From positions 1 through 64,000 of the forward strand of contig JAEUUT010000229.1 in assembly GCA_016787415.1 (NCBI GenBank): 64,000 nt of DNA, in the 5' to 3' direction. The translations under genes and the position numbers were made by a program. Shown in pieces: positions 45,224 through 53,066 of this stretch. The first letter of the stretch is position 1. Each line of letters starts with the position of its first letter. Source of the stretch: Saprospiraceae bacterium (lineage in GTDB: Bacteria; Bacteroidota; Bacteroidia; Chitinophagales; Saprospiraceae). The notes below the pieces were generated by a model. That model was given only the letters and a program-made list of their open reading frames with translations. It was not told the origin of the DNA and did no database searches.

Positions 45224-46609
45224 ATGCAAGTATTTGAAATCATAAAAACGTTATCCAGGGAAGAAATCCGGGATATTCGCATCATTCTTCGCTCCGACTG
45301 GTTCAATTACCGCGAAGACTTGCAGCGGCTGTTTGATTTGCTGGTCAGGACTGCAGCCTCTACAAAGGGCGAATGGCCGGAAAAGGCCGTTTTATTCAAA
45401 AAAGTATATGCCGACAAGCCATACGACGATCGTTTGTTCCGGCTACTGGGCAGTTGGCTCACCGATGCCATTGAAAACTACTGGCGCTGGAAAACCGTGG
45501 AAGGAACTACCGTAGGTAGCAGCGTAGCCCTTTCTGCCCAATACAGAAAAAAGAATTTGCCGGCGTTTTTTCAAAAAAACATCCGACAGGCCGAGCGCCT
45601 GCTGGCCGAACAGCCGCTGCGCAACGCCGACTACCTGCGCCAGAAACACGAGGTACTGGCCGAGCAGTTTCGCTTTGAAGCGGCCAGTAAACGCACTGCT
45701 GCCTTGCAGGTGCAGGGCATGGCCGACGCGCTCGATCACTGGTATTTTGCACAGAAACTGCGGCAAATTTGTACTGCACTGTCGCACCAGAATGTGTTTA
45801 AAACGGAGTACCAATTTGACATGCTGGCGCCTGTTTTAATACAAATTCAACAGCACAACCTGCTGGTGCACCCTGCCATTGATTTATATTACCATTGCTA
45901 CCAGATGCTAAGTCAACCAGAAAGCGACGCTGCATTTATAGCCTTCCGGGAAAAAATAGAGGAGCATAGCAGTTGTTTTCCGGAAGAAGAACTACGCGAT
46001 TTGTATGTGCTGGCGCTCAATTTCTGTACCCGCAGGGTAAATGAAGGCTCTACGACACACATACGGGCGGGGTTCGAACTCTATCGCTCGGGTTTCGACA
46101 AAAATGTGTTTGTGGTGGATGGCGTATTGTCCCGTTTCACCTACCGAAATGCGGCTGCACTGGGTTTGCTCCTGGGCGAACTCGACTGGGTACGCGCATT
46201 TCTGGATACCTTTCGGGAGGCACTGGAACCTACCTACCGCGACAGCACCTACCACTTCAACCTGGCCCGTTGGGAATACGAGCGCCACCATTACGATGCT
46301 GCCCTCGTGCTGCTCCGGCATGTCGAATCGGACGACCTGCTGGCAGCCCTTGCAGCCAAAACACTGGCGGCAAAAATCCTGTTCAACATCGGCGCATACG
46401 ACGCCTTGTATTCACACCTGGATGCTATGCAGATTTTTTTGAAACGGCACAAGGAGATCAGTTACCATCGGAATAACTATGTACATTTTATCCGTTTTAT
46501 GCGCAAACTGATCGGGGCTACGCCATCGCAAAAAGCGGCATTGCGCCAGGCTGTATTGCAGGAACCACAGGTGTCGGAAAAGAAGTGGTTGCTGGAAATG
46601 TGTGCGTAG
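45224..46609 (+). CDS. Uncharacterised all-helical protein
   Basis: The 461-residue product has no signal peptide or membrane segment. It is almost wholly helical, and a TPR-like character is possible around 300-420 (ALLLGELDWVRAFLDTF, NLARWEYERHHYDAALVLL). It is not recognised with confidence. It begins 139 bases from the divergent T9SS group. A TTG at 45212 is an alternative start, but ATG 45224 fits better. A regulatory or scaffold role near the secreted-protein group is only a guess from position. Confidence 0.7.
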   Translation: MQVFEIIKTLSREEIRDIRIILRSDWFNYREDLQRLFDLLVRTAASTKGEWPEKAVLFKKVYADKPYDDRLFRLLGSWLTDAIENYWRWKTVEGTTVGSSVALSAQYRKKNLPAFFQKNIRQAERLLAEQPLRNADYLRQKHEVLAEQFRFEAASKRTAALQVQGMADALDHWYFAQKLRQICTALSHQNVFKTEYQFDMLAPVLIQIQQHNLLVHPAIDLYYHCYQMLSQPESDAAFIAFREKIEEHSSCFPEEELRDLYVLALNFCTRRVNEGSTTHIRAGFELYRSGFDKNVFVVDGVLSRFTYRNAAALGLLLGELDWVRAFLDTFREALEPTYRDSTYHFNLARWEYERHHYDAALVLLRHVESDDLLAALAAKTLAAKILFNIGAYDALYSHLDAMQIFLKRHKEISYHRNNYVHFIRFMRKLIGATPSQKAALRQAVLQEPQVSEKKWLLEMCA

Positions 46610-46765
46610 GCTCTTTTTTTATAATTACCCGGAAAGGGAAAAAATATTATTCACTCCAGATGTCCACGTGTCCTGAAAAAACAATTCACTTTCCGGGGCG
46701 ACAGTTGGTTTTCCGGAGACATACCCACTTTTTTACGAAATTTACCGCCCTGACTTTCAGATAGC

Positions 46766-47890
46766 ATGAAAAACTTACTCTATGTCGCCCTTCTGTTGTG
46801 GGGCAGCCTCCTCTGCGCCCAGGATACCGCCATTTGGCTCATTCCATTGGAAAAATACGAGAATATCATTCCCTGGAACCAGTATTTTCTCATCAACGAC
46901 CATGGGCGCTGGGGAATGCTCGACCAAAAATTAAAACCAGTGCTCCCTTCTAAATACGAACGCATCGAGGCCATGTGCGAGTGGGCTGTTGCAGTGAAGG
47001 AAAATGGCAAATGGGGATTCCGCCACCGGAAAGACCTCCGAAAATGGGCCGTCCAGCCGATTTACGAAGATTGGGGCTGGGGCCCCGGCTCCAAAAGAAA
47101 TCGGGGTTATGCACACAGTTGGATCCTGCATGTCGGTAAAAAGGAGTGGGCCATTACCATCTACAAAGAGAAAATTGTGGTGGAAGAACCAGACAAACGC
47201 GCGCTTTCAGTAGAGGTACTGGGCGATGGCGATGAAGTAGTGTCGAAAACGCCGCCAGCCAAAGCGCCCCCGACCTTCATTGCCCAGCCCTGGCATAGCC
47301 AGTGGAAAACAGTGGAACCGATGTACGACATCTATGATGAAGACAAAATCAATCCAAGCAATGATGTATTTGATGTGGTGGATCAGGGGGAGAAACACGG
47401 TATGACCGATGCGCAGGGCAACATCCTGATCCCTGTACGCTTTGACAAGTTGAGAATTATAAGTTCGCAAACGATCGTTGCAGGAGAAGGCATTGAATAT
47501 GGAAAGCCTTCCTATTACACCTTTTTCAGACGTTCAGATGGCAAACAGGTGTCGAAGGAAACATACAACGGCTATGACAGATCGCTTTTGGGAACCGATG
47601 TGAATATTAAAGTCTATCAACTGCCTTCCAGCCAGATAAATTTCCTGCACTGGGGACTGCTCAATCCTGGCGGCGAAGAATTGATCCCTTGTCTGTACGC
47701 GGCTTTTGCGGAGGTATTGCCACCCGGCTTCACCCCGGCCAAACTGTACGGCCGTTGGGGCGTTGTCAATACAAAAAACAAGGTACTGCTGCCCTTCAAT
47801 TACGACGACATCCGCGTACTGGGGCAGGGAAATTCGCTTTTTCTATTGGTGTCAAAAGGAAGGGAAACAGGCCTTCTGGGCATTAAATGA
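46766..47890 (+). CDS. Secreted WG-repeat protein (374 aa)
   Basis: A signal peptide (MKNLLYVALLLWGSLLCAQ) is followed by repeats such as WGMLDQKLKPVLPSKYERIE, WGFRHRKDLRKWAVQPIYED, GMTDAQGNILIPVRFDKL and WGVVNTKNKVLLPFNYDDIR. It is a close paralogue of the next gene and shares the same domain order. It has no other domain and no sorting tail. Confidence 0.87.
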   Translation: MKNLLYVALLLWGSLLCAQDTAIWLIPLEKYENIIPWNQYFLINDHGRWGMLDQKLKPVLPSKYERIEAMCEWAVAVKENGKWGFRHRKDLRKWAVQPIYEDWGWGPGSKRNRGYAHSWILHVGKKEWAITIYKEKIVVEEPDKRALSVEVLGDGDEVVSKTPPAKAPPTFIAQPWHSQWKTVEPMYDIYDEDKINPSNDVFDVVDQGEKHGMTDAQGNILIPVRFDKLRIISSQTIVAGEGIEYGKPSYYTFFRRSDGKQVSKETYNGYDRSLLGTDVNIKVYQLPSSQINFLHWGLLNPGGEELIPCLYAAFAEVLPPGFTPAKLYGRWGVVNTKNKVLLPFNYDDIRVLGQGNSLFLLVSKGRETGLLGIK

Positions 47891-47939
47891 ATATCCGGCA
47901 ATACATTCAAATCCAGACCATCTTCTTATTTAAACTGCC

Positions 47940-49043
47940 ATGAAAAACATACTTTGGCTTGCGTTGCTCTTGTACAACAACCCTCTTTCCTCTCAGAATT
48001 CAATAGAATGGGTCATTCCGATGGGGAAATATTACAAGATCAACAGTTGGAATGACTATCTGATAGCCGGTGGGAAAGACGGCTGGAACATTCTGGATGA
48101 AAACGCACGCCCGGCGCTGGCATCCACGTTCGAAAGCATAGAAAGTTTGGGCAAATGGGGAATCGCTGTCAAAGAGCATGGCAAATGGGGGTTCCGACAC
48201 CTGAAAAACCTCCAGGAATGGGCCATTCAACCGCTCTATACTGGCGATTACTGGGGAGCCTCCAGAGACAGGGACAGAGCCAACACCTGGTTATATACCA
48301 AAGACGGCCAGAAGTGGGCCATTACGATTACCGAGGAAAAAATAGTGGTGGAAGAGCCCGGTAAAAAAGACCCGCCGATAGAGCAGATACAGTATGGTGG
48401 CGGACAAAGGGATATTTCCATTCCACCCTTGAAATCCTTGCCCTGGCACAGCAAATGGTCGGAAGTGTATCCGCTTTTTGCCTATTATGATTACAGGAAA
48501 GAACAGCCGAGCAAGGATGTATTTGAAATCATCGACAAGCAACAAAGGCATGGCATGGCGGATGCCGCCGGACGCGTCCTCATTCCTGCCCGATATGCCG
48601 ACGTGAAGATTGTAAATGCAAAAACGGTTGCTGTAAAGGAATTCAGTAGTGTGGAACCCAAAGAAGGTTACCTGTTTTTTCGCCGTTCGGATGGCAAACG
48701 CATGTCATCAAAAAAGTATGCAACATACCGGGTTTCGCAACTGTGCCCGGACGCGCCGATACAGGTATGGGAGCGGCCATCTGCCCAATATGACGACCTG
48801 TATTGCGGCTTGCTGAGCGATGCTGGTGAAGAACGCGTACCCTGCACCTATGAATATTTTGAAGAGGACACGCCGCCCGGATTCGTCCCGGCCATGAGTT
48901 ATAAACTATGGGGGCTTGTCAGCATCAAAAACAAGGTGCTGCTGCCGCTGGAGTACAGAAGCGTACAACTCACCGGATTGAAAAATTCATCGCTGGTGAT
49001 TGTTTCGACGATAGAGGAAGTGGGTGTGTTGCGGGTGAAATGA
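47940..49043 (+). CDS. Secreted WG-repeat protein (367 aa), paralogue of the preceding gene
   Basis: A signal peptide (MKNILWLALLLYNNPLSSQ) precedes repeats including WGFRHLKNLQEWAIQPLY, GMADAAGRVLIPARYADVK and WGLVSIKNKVLLPLEYRSV. It lies 49 bases after its paralogue, as expected of a tandem duplication. The last 66 codons have a close copy at 51068-51278. Confidence 0.87.
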   Translation: MKNILWLALLLYNNPLSSQNSIEWVIPMGKYYKINSWNDYLIAGGKDGWNILDENARPALASTFESIESLGKWGIAVKEHGKWGFRHLKNLQEWAIQPLYTGDYWGASRDRDRANTWLYTKDGQKWAITITEEKIVVEEPGKKDPPIEQIQYGGGQRDISIPPLKSLPWHSKWSEVYPLFAYYDYRKEQPSKDVFEIIDKQQRHGMADAAGRVLIPARYADVKIVNAKTVAVKEFSSVEPKEGYLFFRRSDGKRMSSKKYATYRVSQLCPDAPIQVWERPSAQYDDLYCGLLSDAGEERVPCTYEYFEEDTPPGFVPAMSYKLWGLVSIKNKVLLPLEYRSVQLTGLKNSSLVIVSTIEEVGVLRVK

Positions 49044-49068
49044 AGCGCTTATGCAATATCGCATTGCA

Positions 49069-49461
49069 TCATATCGCCCGCACCCGGTTATTCTTCGGGT
49101 TGTGCTCCAGTTCCACCAGTCCCAGTTCTTCCAGCAATGGCGGCACATACATACCGAAGCGGCCTCGAAAGCCTTTTTTCAGGCCATACCAGCCGCCCAC
49201 AGGGTTTTCAGGTGAGCGCCCCCAGGCCTCTACGGTGCCCGGCTTGGGCTCCTTGCCTTCGTCGGCAGCGCCGAGTTCCATCCAGTCGCCATGCGCTTTG
49301 AGCATCGCATGCAGGTCGTCGATACAACGCCAGGAGTAATGCAGGGTAGTGGTACCTACCTTGCACACCAGGATGTCTTTTTCCGAATCATGGTACATGG
49401 TGTATTCGGCGGTACCGGGAGCGGTTTTGAGTTGCCAGGGGTTGTCTTTTGTTCCGTTCAT
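49069..49461 (-). CDS. Small conserved protein of unknown function (DUF6855-like)
   Basis: The 130-residue soluble product contains KDNPWQLKTAPGTAEYTMY, CIDDLHAMLKAHGDWMELG and VEAWGRSPENPVGGWYGLKK. I believe this matches DUF6855, a family known by sequence only. There is no signal peptide. It lies convergent with the WG gene and downstream of a heptamer array on its own strand. Function is unknown. Confidence 0.7.
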   Translation of the reverse strand: MNGTKDNPWQLKTAPGTAEYTMYHDSEKDILVCKVGTTTLHYSWRCIDDLHAMLKAHGDWMELGAADEGKEPKPGTVEAWGRSPENPVGGWYGLKKGFRGRFGMYVPPLLEELGLVELEHNPKNNRVRAI

Positions 49462-49468
49462 TTTGATA

Positions 49469-49510
49469 TTGGTTATCGGTTATCAGTTATTGGTTATCAG
49501 GGTGGTAAGG
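49469..49510. repeat. Heptamer array, TTATCAG type, single arm
   Basis: Units TTGGTTA/TCGGTTA/TCAGTTA run to 49500 and continue into GGTGGTAAGG. That box also joins the arrays at 60160-60366, and a degenerate form occurs at 52946. No inverted partner was found nearby, so it looks like half an element. It lies 8 bases upstream of the DUF6855-like start. Confidence 0.75.
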
Positions 49511-49572
49511 CAGCATGGATGGTTGACCTCGGCTGAGTGAATGAGGGCACCCAAAAAATCTGCAAGGCCCAA

Positions 49573-50109
<537 letters not shown>

Positions 50110-50186
50110 GGTGAGAAAATTGTTTTGATGCTTGGACTTTTGAGGGCGGGAAAATGATAGGGTTTCCGGAGAGAATTTGAAAAATT

Positions 50187-50987
50187 TTATTCCTGTGTGC
50201 GCGCCAGATACTCTTCCATCACTTTCCGGTTGTGTTCCAGGTGGTGCAACTGCAATGCTGCGGCTCCGGATTCAAATGGATCGATGCCCCGCAGCACTTC
50301 TATGCGAAGATCGAAGAGTCGTTCACGGTCGGCACTTTCGGCCGCGCGGGCCATGTCTATTTTAGCGAGTTCTTCCTGCGCATTTTGTTTGGGATTGAAA
50401 ATGCCGTTCAATTCGGTACATTGATGACAAATGCCCTCTTTATTGATCAGCGCACAGCGGCGGTCGAACACTTCGATCATTTTCGTGCGGGCGGTATGCA
50501 GGTAGTATTTGACCATGGCTTCAGACAGTTCCATGATCGTGGCAATTTCCTTTACCTTGAATTCATATACTTCCTTGAGCAACAAGGCGATGTGTTGCTC
50601 CAACGGCAATGACTTAGAAATGCAGGTAAAACAGAATGCGATGTGCTCTTTGATTTCGAAATTGCCTTGTGGCGAAGTCATTCGTAGATGCATGGCTTCT
50701 CCGAAGAATGCAGGATTGGCCAGGGCGGCGTTTTTGCAAATGTCGGTCACGCGCTCCGGCCAGCGTTTTTTCCGGTGTAGGTGGTCTTTGGCAAGGTTGG
50801 AAGCAATGGCAAACAGCCAGGTTTTCAGCGACGACTCTCCCTGAAAGGAATCCAGGTTGCGGCTCGCTTTGTACCAGGTTTCCTGTACGATGTCGTCGGT
50901 ATCGGCCGCGCTGGCTGTCATACGGAGGATATAAGAGCGCAGTGCAGGTCGTATGCGCTCGAATTCGGTGGTGAAGTTTTCAGACAC
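50187..50987 (-). CDS. RNA polymerase sigma-70 family factor (ECF type) with C-terminal extension
   Basis: The product is 266 residues if it starts at GTG 50987. Region 2 reads YILRMTASAADTDDIVQETW and the following WLFAIASNLAKDHL. Region 4 reads LPLEQHIALLLKEVYEFKVKEIATIMELSEAMVKYYLHTART. After region 4 there is an extension of about 90 residues beginning with CHQC, unusual for ECF factors and perhaps metal-binding or regulatory. No anti-sigma gene is adjacent. The start is uncertain: the open frame extends to 51203 but runs into a WG-gene remnant. The exported SRPBCC gene follows. Confidence 0.8.
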   Translation of the reverse strand: MSENFTTEFERIRPALRSYILRMTASAADTDDIVQETWYKASRNLDSFQGESSLKTWLFAIASNLAKDHLHRKKRWPERVTDICKNAALANPAFFGEAMHLRMTSPQGNFEIKEHIAFCFTCISKSLPLEQHIALLLKEVYEFKVKEIATIMELSEAMVKYYLHTARTKMIEVFDRRCALINKEGICHQCTELNGIFNPKQNAQEELAKIDMARAAESADRERLFDLRIEVLRGIDPFESGAAALQLHHLEHNRKVMEEYLARTQE

Positions 50988-51067
50988 GGGTGGGTTGTTT
51001 TTGTTTTCGGGCTGTAATTTGATAACATTTCCGGAAGTTGTCAAATTTTGACGATACAGGTGGCTTC

Positions 51068-51278
51068 TCTTGTGCCCTGCACCTATGAATATTTTGAAGA
51101 AGACACGCCGCCCGGATTTGTCCCGGCTATGAGTTATGAACAATGGGGATTTGTCAGCATAAAAAACAAGGTGCTGCTGCCACTGGAATACAGGAGCGTT
51201 CAACTCGCCGGATTAAAAAATTCGTCGCTGGTGATTGTATCGACTATTGAGGAAGTGGGGGTGTTAAGGGTGAAATAG
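51068..51278 (+). pseudogene. Truncated 3' end of a WG-repeat gene
   Basis: The last 66 codons plus stop align to the end of the WG gene at 47940-49043, with about 89% identical bases and 62 of 66 identical residues. Almost all differences are silent, so both copies were under protein selection until recently. There is no start codon or signal peptide. It overlaps the unused N-terminal extension of the sigma factor ORF. Confidence 0.8.
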
Positions 51279-51283
51279 ACACT

Positions 51284-52933
51284 TTATTCCTGACAGATAT
51301 AGGGCTTCCCGTTGGTATCTAACAGAACTGTGTTTCCGGAATCGCGATCGATACCCCAAGCGACCCAACTGGAAAATCCGTTCGTACCGTCCATTGCGAC
51401 CGCCTGGGGCCAGTATTTTTCAGGCAGTGATTGGAAAGGGGAAAGTGATTCATAATTGTAAGCGGTCAAAGGGGAAAGACCGGGATCAAAGAGTGCGTAA
51501 AGAAGTTTTTTTTCAACGGCGAAAAACCCTTTTTCAAGTTCGTTTGGCCAGTTGGGAACAGTGTTTATGACCTGACCAACAGAATCCAGTACGCTCCATT
51601 CGCCCCCTGCTACGGTTTGTGCCAGCAAGTATCGGTATCGCAAAATGTCCATATCATAATATGGCCCCGACAATATTTCTCCTTCCAAGGATCGAAGTAA
51701 ACAGGCATCATCCGCACAGGTAAAATAAGTGGTGTTCGAAAATGGATACGTTTTTTCAAAGGAACCGGCTGGAGCAACTATTCCTTTTTTCTCATGCCAT
51801 AAACCAGTCTGATTGGCAGTGTATACATCGTCGTTATCATTGTATAACCAGAAAGGGAGCATTCGTTTACTTTCCGCTGATTTTGTTTCCGGGCTTTCAA
51901 CCATAATAAATGCCTGTGCTATATGGTTGTAAATGGTATCGACTAGAAGTGTCCCATTGGAATTGCCAATCCCAAACTGACTTTTGCGCGTCTTTAAAAT
52001 GTAATACGGCGATCCTTTTATGGGTTGGATGCGTCTAAGAGAAATAGGGTAAATTTCCTGCAACAGGCTGTCCCACAGCCCGTAGTAGGCCAAATCCTTG
52101 TTAAGAATAAAATTGCCATTCTCATCTTGCGCCTCAACCAGCAGTTTGCCGCAGTCAGTCAGTGCGCCTGTAGGCAGGTATATCAATCCCATTTCATTGT
52201 CGACGTCCGAAACGAATGCCCAGTTTTCTGTGGCCCAGAAAACCGCGCTGTAGCGTGGAGGAATCAGTATATTTTGATGTTCGTCGAGCAGCCCGGCACT
52301 CGGACGCCTGTTGAATTCCTTGTGCACGATTATACGGTTTTTGCAAGGTCGCCAATAAAACTCATATTCACTGCGGCCGACTAGTTTACCGGCTCTTGTG
52401 TAAATTTCTATTCCTTTTTTCTTCACAGACGCCAGGAGGAGCGTATCTCCATCTTCTCCGATGCCCTGGTATTTTTCAGGCAAAATTTCCCGGCCATTCA
52501 TATCCCGTACGCCCTGCAAATCCGCTGCTTTCCAGGTATACAACAGTTGGCTGTCTCTTGATATGTAAATGTCTTTGTACTCCAGTGGCAGGATGATTTT
52601 GCCGGCAGCATCGATGACCCCGTGTTTTCCTTTTATGGCAACGATCATTCTGGGCTGGAGGTTTTCCGGAAACAGGTTATATATCAATGGAATGATCACC
52701 TGGTGATTTTTTCCAACCCATCCATACGCCCCTTTGCTGTTTTGACAACGGTGCGGGTAATATCGCCTGAGCGGATGTTCGTGGAATTTGACCGAATCCT
52801 TGTAAAGTTTTTCCTGGCGCATTTCCAGCCATTCTGCACTTTGTGCCATGCCGCCGACAGGCAAAAAACACATTACAACGATCATTAGGTGAACAGTACG
52901 GCGGAATAATAGGGAAGTAATAAGAGTATTCAT
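51284..52933 (-). CDS. Secreted WG-repeat protein (549 aa)
   Basis: A signal peptide (LIVVMCFLPVGGMAQ) precedes WG-type repeats such as YGWVGKNHQVIIPLIYNL and GVIDAAGKIILPLEYKDI, with some loss of regularity in the middle. There is no T9SS tail or other domain. Its promoter appears to be supplied by the hairpin element upstream (53015-53045). It converges on the WG remnant 5 bases away. Confidence 0.85.
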   Translation of the reverse strand: MNTLITSLLFRRTVHLMIVVMCFLPVGGMAQSAEWLEMRQEKLYKDSVKFHEHPLRRYYPHRCQNSKGAYGWVGKNHQVIIPLIYNLFPENLQPRMIVAIKGKHGVIDAAGKIILPLEYKDIYISRDSQLLYTWKAADLQGVRDMNGREILPEKYQGIGEDGDTLLLASVKKKGIEIYTRAGKLVGRSEYEFYWRPCKNRIIVHKEFNRRPSAGLLDEHQNILIPPRYSAVFWATENWAFVSDVDNEMGLIYLPTGALTDCGKLLVEAQDENGNFILNKDLAYYGLWDSLLQEIYPISLRRIQPIKGSPYYILKTRKSQFGIGNSNGTLLVDTIYNHIAQAFIMVESPETKSAESKRMLPFWLYNDNDDVYTANQTGLWHEKKGIVAPAGSFEKTYPFSNTTYFTCADDACLLRSLEGEILSGPYYDMDILRYRYLLAQTVAGGEWSVLDSVGQVINTVPNWPNELEKGFFAVEKKLLYALFDPGLSPLTAYNYESLSPFQSLPEKYWPQAVAMDGTNGFSSWVAWGIDRDSGNTVLLDTNGKPYICQE

Positions 52934-52945
52934 TGGTAATAAAAA

Positions 52946-53065
52946 GTATCAGGGCAGGTAAGAGGTATCTGTGTAAAAACGGCTCGCACTCAACATGAAT
53001 GCACCATATATTCACAAATGTACCCTTACCCGCCCTGATAACCAATAACGGATAACCAATAACTA
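52946..53065. repeat. Hairpin element with one TTATTGG/TTATCAG heptamer arm
   Basis: TATCAGGGCAGGTAAG at 52946 pairs with its near complement ending at 53041, around a loop of about 54 bases. The right arm continues into heptamers (ATAACCA, ATAACGG) up to the clpB stop at 53067. The box TATCAGGGCAGGTAAG resembles the TTATCAG-GGTGGTAAGG box of the other members. It separates two minus-strand genes. Confidence 0.8.
53015..53045 (-). promoter_or_regulatory. Predicted promoter inside a repeat element
   Basis: On the minus strand TTG (53045-53043) lies 20 bases before TACATTTG (53022-53015). The TTG comes from a heptamer unit and the second box straddles the hairpin's right arm and loop. Transcription would start near 53008 and serve the WG gene starting at 52933. 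Confidence 0.55.
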
Positions 53066-53066
53066 C

